Shown here: piece after piece, positions 25,501 to 33,868 of the stretch
Layout of the letters: every line of letters starts with the position of its first letter
Position numbering within the stretch: the first letter of the stretch is position 1
NCBI RefSeq assembly: GCF_964355755.1
Contig: NC_092674.1
Coordinates: forward strand, 28,198,001-28,262,000
DNA: 64,000 bases
Direction of reading: 5' to 3'
DNA from: Antedon mediterranea
Lineage: Eukaryota; Echinodermata; Crinoidea; Comatulida; Antedonidae
Notes under the pieces: generated by a model
Told to the model about the DNA's origin: nothing
The model's database searches: none
What the model saw: the letters and a program-made list of their open reading frames with translations, nothing else
Program-made: the position numbers and the translations under genes

Positions 25501-28500
25501 GCCGTATTTGGTAGCGCGGTTATTGATGTGTATGTGACGTTACATCCGGTCATTACAGCTTGTTTCGCTGTACCCCGAGTATTGCACATTCGTGCTTGTT
25601 TAAAATCATCAACGTTGTTGCAAAGGTTTAAATTTTATATATTCAACACTAGAAATGATACCCGGAGCTACCCTTTAAAATGCAATTTAATAAATTCACC
25701 ACAACTTGGTATACAGTACATTTATTCCATAATTCAAATTTTGCATTTACACTTTGAATTTTAAACTTGTTATGTTATTGTTACATACGTTATACAAACA
25801 GTAGGCTAATTCCTGATAGTATAAAATGTTATTTATCATAATAAGTAGTGCTCTAGTTGACCCCTTGTCCCTGGCTAGTTTCCAATAAATATACATGAAG
25901 CTAGAACCTGAATACTGTCTGTACATTTATTTGACATTGTTTTTACAAATTCATGAAAACACAAACAGTATTGGAATTATACAATAAAAACCATCTTGAA
26001 TCAAGAATGATTTAAACATACGACTATGAGGTAGGATGACATGGGCCAGCCTACTGTGCCATAACTCACCTCTTTCTGTACAGTCTGAAGGATGATCACA
26101 TTTTTAATCAAGTCGTCTTCTAGTATGTCAATCTAAGAAATGAATTCATAATTAATATAGAGTAAACACTGATAATGTGACCTTTGGATACTGTACAAGA
26201 TAAACAGGATAAGTAGCATTTATTACATTAACTAATTCTTTACACGTCAGGGATCATCTAATTCGAACGCTCTGCAACCTGTGATGTAAGAAAAATGGCC
26301 AAACACTCACACAGCATTAGGTCGCTACGAATAAATTGGTCTAAAAAATGTTTTGCCAAAAATTGCTTTTGTAACATAGCATAAAGGAGAATTAAAGGGT
26401 GCCTCGAACCCAAACGGTATGAGTATTGATCATGTGGTTTAGAAAGAGATCGAGAACAAAGTTTCCGGGTACTGCTATTACAGTAGTATTATAATCTTAA
26501 AATATGGCAGAAGTCAAACATCATTATACTTTGGGACAGACTGTACAGTATGTGGGGACACTAAGACAGAGGCAATGTACTGTATTCATAATATGGCCAG
26601 GGACTATATTACTGGGAAAATGTGTTCGGTCCTGGAGATGTCCCCTTAATAGGTGTTAAACTATATATCTATATCAAGTATATCAATTATTTTATGGTGA
26701 AAACTAGAAAATAGTTAGGCGATTATAGCCATTGTGATAATTCTTTATTCTAATCATTGGTGCATAATCAAATCCTATACATGCAATAATAATCTGATAA
26801 TACCTGGACTGGAGGGTATCAACCAAATCAGCAATAAATCAATGTAGGGGTCAAAGAAGGTCAATTCACACATATGCTTTCATATTTAATACAATCAATA
26901 CAGAACATAGCTTGCTTCATTCAAAGTAAACAAGAGGTACCTTGGTTTCCATTTGGTACTTTACATGTGCGGACAATGATTGGCTGATTTACTGCATGCT
27001 TAAATATTATTGAAAATCAGATACTACAGTGAAAAATACTAGGTCTTATACTGACATCATACTATTTATGGTGTTTGGTTTTTTAAGGGAATTTCCGTAG
27101 TAAATTGATCATGAGGAAGGGTATTGAAAACAACTTAATTATCTGAAAGAGGAGGAGGTGGAGGACAGCTCACAGATAGTTTGCCATCATTTTTAATTTC
27201 AGAATAATTTCTTAAATGTAAGTCTTTATCTCTTTAAAATGCAATATTATAAAGTATTTTTGGATTATACATTGTCATAGGACAAATTAATTTAGTTTTC
27301 ATCTTTTTTTATTGAATTTTTCTGATATGATCAATTGAGCATATCTAACGGCAACTTATACAAAATACTAGAAGTTGATTTTATCCAGATCACAAATTTA
27401 ATTTGACCAATTTCAAACGCGACCAACGAACAGGTTAAAAACCATTGAAGAAAGTTTAATAACCAGTGCATTCGGAGTAGTAAATTTATTTTTATCTATA
27501 TTCATTTATTTACAGAAAACTGTTTCGTATTGTGGTCTATTTTCCAACACTGTGAACATTTTCGTAAATCGGAAAAAAAAAAAAATTGATTTAAAATTGA
27601 CATAAAAAACTTGTAAATGTAAAGATTTTTTTTAGAAATAAAGATTTTTTAGAAATAAATTTTTCCCCGCACTATGAATAGAACAATCTATACCAATTGA
27701 ATTTGCTAAAAAATAATGTAATGCCATTAAACATACAGTACTAGTCGTACACACTCAGGAGTAAAACTGTGCTGCTATATGCACATAACAAGAATATTAA
27801 GACATCGCTACAGGTACGTTCATTTTAACATCACATCAACAAAATTACATTTTCCAGGGAAGCATACCATACTGGCTAAAGCAGATAGCTATTATAGGTA
27901 AAATAATATTATATGGTATAATATTATACGGTATAACATGAGATAAGATTATCAATTATCAGTTTGTATTAGTGTGCATGTAGAATAATGTGATGAGTAA
28001 AATTCAAGTGAAATACTAATTCTCTCTTTGCATTATGAAATTGACTTTACTGTGTATGTTTAAAAAATCAATTATAATCTTGAATACATTACAATTGGTT
28101 AGAATTAAATGTGTGTTGATTCATTTTCATATATTAAAATAAAAAGTATTCAAATTTTACACATAAAATAATAATAATGGCCATGAAACATGGTATTCGA
28201 TCAGCACAAATAAATTAAATTTTGTGGCCAAAATTGGCGTTATAACATAGTCGAACGCTAAAAGGGTAATTAAAGGGTGCCCCCAACCCAAACAGTAGTA
28301 TTGGTTATGCGGTTTAGTAGCAAGACAACAACGTTTTTAATTTGAATTTAGATGTGTGATTTTTTTTTAATTTGCTAAATAGCTAATAACCAAACAGACT
28401 AGAGATAGATCAGTATATACTACTTTAGTATGCTGAACAACAATGTGATAGAGTAAAATGCATGGAAAATACTTGATATATATTGATTAATAATGTAATG

Positions 28501-31500
28501 TTTAAAAAATCAACTCTAAAATCTTATACAACATTCTACTACAACTTACTATAATTAAATGTTTGTTGATTAATTTTGCATACAACTATGCAGTCAGGAT
28601 TCAAAGATTAATAAAATGGCGTTTCTTTTCTACTAGTATATATAATAAAATATAATTAAATAATATTTTTTATATTTAATTTTTTTTTGCAGACAATATA
28701 CAGAATGGAATCGAATGTCTTATCTTTAGTCGGCTTTTGCTTGATGGTAATGATGGCTGCATCCCAAATATGCACCGAAAGTGAGACAGCGCCCTCGTGT
28801 ACAGGAGGAACTACAAGTTGTATTTGTGAATTTGCAACCTGCATACCGAAAACGAATCCATGTCCTGATCAACAAAACTTAACCCTACCGGTACCAATGT
28901 TTGGTATTATACCATCATACGCGTTTGAAAGTTACAAATCGTTAAGATATTTGGAGATAAGCAGTGGTATTGTGAACACTGTAAGCAACAAAGCGTTTTG
29001 GGGCTTGAGCAACTTAATAGCACTGAACTTACGAGATAATTTAATGACTGGTTTTACTAATGCTACCTTTGAAGGACTTGAATCATTGAGGCAACTCGAC
29101 CTGTCTGGAAATGTTATTAGTGATTTTGATGACGGCTCGTTTAGCAGTATGAAAAACATCAGAGTTCTAAAACTTGAAAGGAACATAGCAACTACTGTTA
29201 TGAGTAGTACGTTTGCTGGATGTCAAAGGTTAGAATATCTTGACTTGACCAGCAATACCATCAGTCACATTGAAGGCGGAGCTTTCAACGAGCTTCAGAA
29301 CCTCAAGGAACTACATCTGGGTGACAACTACCTTACTACAAGCATTAACCCAACAGTCTTTAGTGGGCTGACCTCACTTAAATACCTGATGCTAAATGGA
29401 AACTTTCTCCAGGGAATTCATCCAGGATCATTTAACTCATTGGTGAATATCCGTGGAATTGATTTATCGCAAAACCAAATATCCATAATCCCAATGACGA
29501 CTTTCGGGTCTTTGAAAAAACTTGAAACCCTCATTTTGAATTCCAATCAAATTGGAAGTATTTACGAAAAAACCTTTGTAAACTTAACATCACTGACCAC
29601 ATTACATCTGTCATGGAACGAGTTAACATCGTGGTCTTTCCTCGACTTCCCGACGCCATCAAATCTCAAGGACCTATTTTTATCAGGCAATAGAATCTCC
29701 GAGCTCCTAGTGCCAACACACTCGCCCAAACCACGATTCACAAAGTTACAATACTTGGACTTGTCCCGAAATTCACTCTCAACATTTCCGGCGTTCTTCT
29801 TGAACGATGCTCCGATACTTGGTCATTCTGATGGAACAGGTGACACCAGTCATACAAAACTTGATCTCCGTGACAATTTTCTGGATTGTGATTGTGATTA
29901 CAGAGTTCTGAATAGAACATTGGAGCAACTGGCTATGGAGTGTGTTGGTAATTATACAGAGTGCACCAACGCATCAGTCACCTTTCTACCAAGTATGAAT
30001 CGCAATATTTACTATAAAGTATCTGGCAGTCCACTTCCTGTAGTAGAGTGCAAGGACTCCAATGATCAAATAGCGACTGGTATCTATAATGTCTCTGCGC
30101 GAATCACATGGCTTTCTGCAGATACTATGGATGTTGATACTGGTTCGTACACGTGTATGATTTATGAAGACGACAGCAGGAAAGCCGACACGATGGAGAC
30201 GTCTCCGACTGATTCCTCTTCCTATACCTTACCCTCGTTTACCAACATTATTACCTTAACTGCCATTCTGATTTTGACAAAATAACTTTTAGTATCTGCA
30301 TATAGTTTTTTGAAAGTAATAACTGTACTGTGGGATCAAACACTGTTTAGGTTCCGGTCTTTTTAATGGGTTATTCCATTAAAAAAAGTAGGGGCGTGCA
30401 TTGTATCCTTTGGTGTATGATGTATTTGGACATGAAAATAATTTCAAATTTTCGCTTTAAAGTTTTCAACATTGTCATTGTATATTGTAATTTTATGTAT
30501 GATCAAATATTTGGAGTTTTTGCTATTGGCTAAATTCATTAAATAGATCTCTTTCTGTAGAATTTACAGTGACCAGTTTTCGATCGATTTTTATAAAATC
30601 TAAATAAAAATTGTTGTAAACTATTAATTGATTAATTATTGTGACTTTTTTGGTGTAAATATTTAATAAAATAAAGGAATGAATATATTGACATGTCTAA
30701 GCATATTTTCTCGACTAGCGACTACTATATGACAAGTACGTTTGCTGGATGTCAAAGGTTAGAATATCTTGACTTGAGTGTGTGTCACGAAACCTAAGAT
30801 CACAAAACCTAAAGACCTCCTAAAGGCCAATTTACACAGACGAGCGGTAACGGTAAGCGGTAATTGTAAGCGGAAAACCACGTGGCTTTTCCCATTTACA
30901 CAGCGCGCGGAGTTCGCGAACGGAGTGGTGGAAAGTAGGAGCGTGTGGGCCTCGAGGCTAATGCATGTTACAGTCACTGCTGGCCTGGATGTGACTGACT
31001 GTCAGTAGGCCTAGCACACACAGGCCTAAGTTTTAGAGGGAATTGTTGCCTAATAACGTACTAAAATGTGTATTTTCTTTTCACTATCCTTATACGAACA
31101 TTAGTCACATTGTAGGTGTTTGTATTTCTGAATAAAAGGAAGTTGCAAACTAGGCTAGGCCTACTACTCGTAGTTATTGTCATCTTTCACTCGACGGACG
31201 CAAAAAAAAGTTGTTGATAGATGACGTCATTTCAATCATGTCGTTGGTTGACCAGAATCCATAATTACCGCGCGGTATTTTCACAAAATCGAATCTGTTT
31301 CGTTCCTGAGCGGATTTCCGCTCAACCGCTCTGCGTTCTGTGTAAATGGTCATAAGAAATAACATAGATTCTATTTTTGCGTTTTTCGCTCAACTTTACC
31401 GCTTACCGTTACCGCTCGTCTGTGTAAATTGGCCTTTAGACTATGAAACCTAAGACACAAGACCTATTAGATTACAGATTCTAAGATATACGACAGCTTA

Positions 31501-33199
31501 AAACCAATAATTGTTTTAATCTATACATAATTTTAAGCATAAGTTTGTTTGTTGTGAAACAAAAGTATATATTTCCTCAACGGGCGAAAATATTGTGAGG
31601 GTATTTCTTTTTCGAATAATTATTGAATTAAACAGAAATAAACTCACAATATTTTCGCACATTGAGGAAATACAGTATATACCTTTGTTTCACAACAAAC
31701 AAACTTGACAGTTTGTTTGTTGATATAGTTTTATTATTATATACCGTAGTATAGTTATAGTTATATAGTATTATTCATAAATAAAAATTGGTGATTTTAC
31801 AGACATGTTTCTCGCATACTATTCACAAATTTCGCATACTCAATAATGTTCAATATTTTTGTTTCTATGGAGCGCCAAAAGAGCAACAATAATAGAGGGC
31901 TAAAAACTTGGTGAAATGCGTCTAATTTTAATGCATTTATTGATGAAATGCACGTTAAATTTAAATATATTTTGTCAATTTGTCAATAAAAATGCTGTAA
32001 TATGTTACTGCTGATACTTTTCTGTTTACAAAGAATATTATCGATCTTAAAATCAGCATCACTACCTACTCCTAGTCATAAGGGCGACCCGAGGGGATAT
32101 GATTTATCGATTTTATTCTCAAATTTAACGGAACCATGTAAAGTATCAACAGTAACATTTTATTTGTATTGACAGTGACAAAATATATTGAAATTGAACA
32201 TGATTTTCACCAAAAAATGTGTTAAACAGATGGATTCCACAGTTTTTGGCACTCTAATAATGTTGCTCTTTTACCATTAAACGAAAATATTGAACATAGA
32301 GTACGTGTAAAATCTTGTTTATTATTTGTTATTTTATTGATTCTTCTTCATAAAAGTAGTAATTCTAAGGTGTGATATTCAGGATAAAGTTGGTTAACAC
32401 AGTTAAAATACAAGGCAGGTGCGAAAGGGAACTATTGGCAATCTAACGTCTTGGGTTTCGTGATCTTAGCTCATAGGGGGTCTTACTCTTAGTTTTCATG
32501 ATCTTAGGTTTCGTGCCACCCTGTCACCATCAGTCACATTTGAAGGCAGAGCTTTCAACCAGCTTGTAAACTATTAATTAATTGTGACTTTTTTGGTGTA
32601 AATATTTAATAAAATAAAGGAATGAATATATTGACATGTTTAAATACATTTTCTCTTTAGTAAAAATTAAAAATTACCATACAATAACGCAACATTAACA
32701 ATCCTTTTTATATTTATTTTTATCTTTCTATTCTAAAAGTATTTGACTAACAAAACATAATACACAATGTACAAAGATGAAATTGGTCAGGGACTGCTAA
32801 GGTAATACGATTACTGTAACTACAAGAGTCAGCAGTCCCATACTGATCTGATGTACATAATATATGTATATTAATTATTAATATTTTTATAATTATCAAC
32901 AATTTAATAAATTTACATAAACATTAAAAGTACAGTACTAATACAGTACCTAGCCTAGTAGTAACTATACATTTAATTACCTGATGAAGGAGTACATTTG
33001 TATCTGGAAGCAAATAATGCGCAGTTTTCACAAGATCAGAATCTATGCTAGGCCTGGCTTCCAATGTATGCTCATCTTGACTGCAAGAACAACACAGCTT
33101 CGACCCGCACCAAATGTCGTCGCGAAGGTAGTGTTCGCGAACAACTTTTATAACGCCACCTTTACGGGTTTTCTTAACAAAACTTTTAGATTTTAACAT
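13516..33199 (-). CDS. DIS3: DIS3 (Rrp44) exosome ribonuclease, complete, 21 coding exons
   Basis: Catalytic subunit of the nuclear RNA exosome, combining a PIN endonuclease with an RNB 3'-5' exonuclease. Exons in coding order: 33199-32981, 26132-26070, 24880-24786, 23523-23315, 22236-22148, 21678-21511, 21101-20946, 20777-20652, 20057-19920, 19332-19186, 18648-18532, 18242-18141, 17859-17710, 16754-16627, 16333-16247, 16032-15876, 15488-15268, 15093-14925, 14510-14352, 14047-13925, 13581-13516. They join in frame to about 962 aa (human 958). CR3 cysteines at C31/C36/C39; PIN acidic residues in LLPDTN (D66), NDRAIR and LLTND; cold-shock domains; RNB motif [13 protein letters not shown] (D487, D493, D495, D496); S1 domain in exons 19-20; lysine-rich end PPPKKLKT. 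The 6.8-kb intron 1 contains an LRR gene on the other strand. A TTTATT at 13404-13409 is a likely polyadenylation signal. Confidence 0.96.
13652..13746. mobile_element. Short complete MITE (AAGCTCTGTCTACACTATCA family)
   Basis: Ends AAAGCTCTGTCTACACTATC and GATAGTGTAGACAGAGCTTA form an inverted repeat around about 50 bp with the family words ATATGCCCACATATGG. It lies in DIS3 intron 20. Relatives: 433-520, 14310-14335, 14552-14893, 16390-16425, 20112-20181 with 20534-20590, 24957-25100, 60568-60722. Confidence 0.75.
14552..14893. mobile_element. Longer copy of the same MITE family carrying extra sequence
   Basis: Starts TTGTCTACACTATCAAA and ends GATAGTGTGGACAGAGCTTT. The right part has the family words ATGTGATGTTCCTAATATGG and TCCATATATGGGCACATCAC; the left 170 bp is unrelated to other copies and may be a second insertion. 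DIS3 intron 18. Confidence 0.55.
16850..17660. other. DIS3 intron 13 with repeat remnants
   Basis: About 16850-17045 is a diverged copy of the TTAA-flanked family. About 17465-17545 shares the words AGCTAAATCAAAACGATAAA with 42292-42312, so it belongs to another dispersed repeat. The open frame at 17444-17653 lies over this repeat and is not a convincing gene. Confidence 0.45.
19623..20019 (-). repeat. Four tandem copies (period 96-97 bp) of the 3' half of DIS3 exon 9 with its splice donor
   Basis: On the plus strand the word TACTTACTAAAGG begins at 19623, 19719, 19816 and 19913, each followed by a near copy of the exon-9 segment encoding [19 protein letters not shown] and its gtaagt donor. 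Only the copy nearest 20057 is attached to the 5' half of the exon and an acceptor, so it is taken as the real exon. The other three lie inside intron 9. The first copy (19623) has decayed (an in-frame TGA at the tryptophan position). Each junction places a donor directly against the internal exon word GAATAGAAACAAGGCAAG. Confidence 0.9.
20182..20533 (+). mobile_element. 5S rRNA-derived SINE inserted into a MITE
   Basis: 20182-20299 is closely similar to animal 5S rRNA: TTACCACGTTGAAACACCGG, GATCACCGAAGTTAAGCGAC and GGATGGGAGACC, which cover the internal Pol III promoter boxes. An unrelated body of about 190 bp follows (from GAGCTGGGGTCCCGTTAGGC), then an A-rich tail of AAAATAAAATAAAAT. This head-body-tail layout is that of a SINE3-type element. 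It splits a copy of the CTCTGTCTACACTATCAAAC MITE (halves at 20112-20181 and 20534-20590). Lies in DIS3 intron 8, antisense to the gene. Confidence 0.8.
22460..22532 (+). other. tRNA-like sequence, probably a tRNA-derived SINE head or tRNA relic
   Basis: Contains an A-box-like GTAGTCGAGTGG and a perfect B-box-like GGTTCAAATCC 42 bases later, so it resembles the class of tRNA-Ser/Leu. The acceptor arms (GTCGGTG and GAGCAAC) do not pair well, which argues against a working tRNA. DIS3 intron 4. Confidence 0.45.
24486..24775. mobile_element. Diverged copy of the TTAA-flanked MITE family
   Basis: Starts TTTAAAGATATATTGTCCCT and shares internal words (CATGTCACATAATAGTTAAT, ACTGCAAAATGGTCTATTTA) with 10631-10958. 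The right end is degraded (GGGGGATAATAAAA). DIS3 intron 3. Confidence 0.55.
24957..25100. mobile_element. Copy of the CTCTGTCTACACTATCAAAC MITE family
   Basis: Contains AGCTATCAAATTAGTTTGAC, AAAGTGTGATGTGCCCAAAT, a duplicated TATGCCCAAATATGGTA stretch and the end ACAGACAGAGCTTTTAA. Ends are diverged. DIS3 intron 2. Confidence 0.5.
25266..25578. mobile_element. Candidate inverted-repeat insertion in DIS3 intron 2
   Basis: ACTCGGGGTAC at 25267 and GTACCCCGAGT near 25570-25580 are inverted repeats. The sequences outside them, about 25158-25220 and 25597-25680, resemble each other (AAAATCATTAATGTTG and AAAATCATCAACGTTG). This fits an insertion with flanking repeated sequence. No target duplication settled. 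Confidence 0.35.
26133..28692. other. DIS3 intron 1, part upstream of the LRR gene
   Basis: AT-rich. Two related segments lie before the LRR gene: words such as GAATTAAAGGGTGCC (about 26390) and TAATTAAAGGGTGCC (about 28265), and ATTAAATGTGTGTTGATTCA (about 28106) and ATTAAATGTTTGTTGATTAA (about 28555). The promoter and any 5' UTR exon of the LRR gene should lie here; I cannot place them. Confidence 0.4.
28705..30285 (+). CDS. Secreted or GPI-anchored leucine-rich-repeat protein, nested in DIS3 intron 1
   Basis: A 526-aa protein in one coding exon. A tttttgcag acceptor ends at 28692 and the first ATG is 28705 ([10 protein letters not shown]), so at least one 5' UTR exon is expected upstream. 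Residues 1-20 form a signal peptide. A cysteine-rich LRRNT-like segment follows ([15 protein letters not shown]). Then about ten or eleven LRRs of the typical 24-residue kind occur (for example [37 protein letters not shown]-like). A C-terminal cap follows ([15 protein letters not shown] ... MECVG ... C), then an incomplete Ig-like stretch (DVDTGSYTC). It ends in a short hydrophobic tail ([13 protein letters not shown]) with no cytosolic domain, suggesting a GPI signal. No TIR domain, so it is not a Toll receptor. No orthologue is named. AATAAAATAAA at 30665 is a likely polyadenylation signal. Confidence 0.85.
   Translation: MESNVLSLVGFCLMVMMAASQICTESETAPSCTGGTTSCICEFATCIPKTNPCPDQQNLTLPVPMFGIIPSYAFESYKSLRYLEISSGIVNTVSNKAFWGLSNLIALNLRDNLMTGFTNATFEGLESLRQLDLSGNVISDFDDGSFSSMKNIRVLKLERNIATTVMSSTFAGCQRLEYLDLTSNTISHIEGGAFNELQNLKELHLGDNYLTTSINPTVFSGLTSLKYLMLNGNFLQGIHPGSFNSLVNIRGIDLSQNQISIIPMTTFGSLKKLETLILNSNQIGSIYEKTFVNLTSLTTLHLSWNELTSWSFLDFPTPSNLKDLFLSGNRISELLVPTHSPKPRFTKLQYLDLSRNSLSTFPAFFLNDAPILGHSDGTGDTSHTKLDLRDNFLDCDCDYRVLNRTLEQLAMECVGNYTECTNASVTFLPSMNRNIYYKVSGSPLPVVECKDSNDQIATGIYNVSARITWLSADTMDVDTGSYTCMIYEDDSRKADTMETSPTDSSSYTLPSFTNIITLTAILILTK
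30777..32523. mobile_element. Inverted-repeat transposon (about 1.75 kb) inside the LRR pseudogene
   Basis: Ends are inverted: GTCACGAAACCTAAGATCAC at about 30784 and ATGATCTTAGGTTTCGTGCC near 32498-32517. The outer boundaries are approximate. No transposase frame is seen, so it is non-autonomous. It contains a second, younger element at 30823-31436. An inner inverted pair around 31560-31700 (ACAAAAGTATATATTTCCTC and GAGGAAATACAGTATATACC) shows a further foldback. Confidence 0.65.
30823..31436. mobile_element. MITE, 614 bp, about 39-bp near-perfect terminal inverted repeats, TA target
   Basis: Starts AAGGCCAATTTACACAGACG and ends CGTCTGTGTAAATTGGCCTT; the match continues inward through CGGTAACGGTAAGCGG and its complement. 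TA lies on both sides (30821-30822 and 31437-31438), suggesting a Tc1/mariner-type target, although the flanks are palindromic and make this uncertain. No transposase frame. Inserted inside the 30777-32523 element. Confidence 0.8.
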
Positions 33200-33868
33200 G
33201 ATACAATAATCAATCTATTTAATTTACTTGTGAATGTTCTACGTCAAAGTTGATTTAACTCTTAAAATAGCTTTTTTAGGCCATAAAGATGATCTACGGA
33301 AAACAGCAGCTAGCCTAGGCCTAGGAATTGATAACCACATGTTGTTTTTGTACATTAATATAACCCTTGACCTTAGGATCAAAGGTCATAATAAACATGT
33401 GACGGCGTGAGAAAAAAGAAAGAGACGTGCATGTTACGTAACGTCGTGGGAAGAAACTTTGTTTATAAACAAAACCATTGTGTAGTGCATGGAGGTATGT
33501 GTAGTGTGTGTATACCTCTGCAATTGTTGTTGCTGATCTGATAATACAGGCCCTAGATAGTAGAGGCATACATGCATGGAGATGGAGGAATTAATTCCGC
33601 CATGGTTAGAAAGGAGACTTATATAATTAGGCCTACCACCAGGCTAGGCTTAGTTTAGTAGGCTAGGTTACTACTAATTTATACTACTACTAGCTATGGT
33701 GGCTCTAGTTAGCAGTTCCCACTCTACACAAGACCATATGATATGACATAGGCCTAGGCCTCTATAAAATAGGGCCATATATAGCTACAGAATTTCATTA
33801 ATTAACATAAGGTGATTTTATATTGTTTTGCAGATCTAAACAATCAGAATTGTTTTTTAATCTATGAG
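33200..33868. promoter_or_regulatory. Divergent promoter region between DIS3 (-) and NUDT6 (+)
   Basis: The start codons of DIS3 (33199) and the NUDT6-like gene (33869) are 669 bp apart and point away from each other. A splice acceptor (ttttgcag) at 33826-33833 shows that NUDT6 has an upstream exon, so the actual promoter space is smaller. The stretch 33400-33450 is less AT-rich and contains TGTTACGTAACGTCGTGGG. A short open frame starts at about 33575 (MEMEELIPPW) but has no clear donor. Shared regulation is inferred from geometry only. Confidence 0.5.

Larger units (their letters stand above)
30731..32660 (+). pseudogene. Broken, internally deleted tandem copy of the LRR gene, split by a transposon
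   Basis: 30735-30775 matches the LRR coding region at about 29210-29252 (GTTTGCTGGATGTCAAAGGT ...). After a 1.75-kb insertion, 32524-32567 matches about 29258-29295 (ATCAGTCACATTTGAAGGCA, one base longer, a frameshift). From 32568 on it matches the LRR 3' UTR at about 30612-30705 (TGTGACTTTTTTGGTGTAAA). So a downstream duplicate has lost the middle and end of the coding region and then taken an insertion. It cannot make the LRR protein. Confidence 0.8.

Noticed and set aside
28932-29920. Minus-strand frames opposite the LRR gene
   Set aside because: Antisense by-products of the LRR coding sequence; they fit no known protein.
33321-33569. Minus-strand open frame of 82 codons between DIS3 and NUDT6
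   Set aside because: It lies in the divergent promoter space, has no recognisable features, and does not join to DIS3, whose start at [10 protein letters not shown] agrees with the family start.
33575-33626. Possible alternative first coding exon of NUDT6 (MEMEELIPPW)
   Set aside because: It ends in a stop within 16 codons and shows no GT donor in frame; it might act as a short upstream frame but is not supported as coding.
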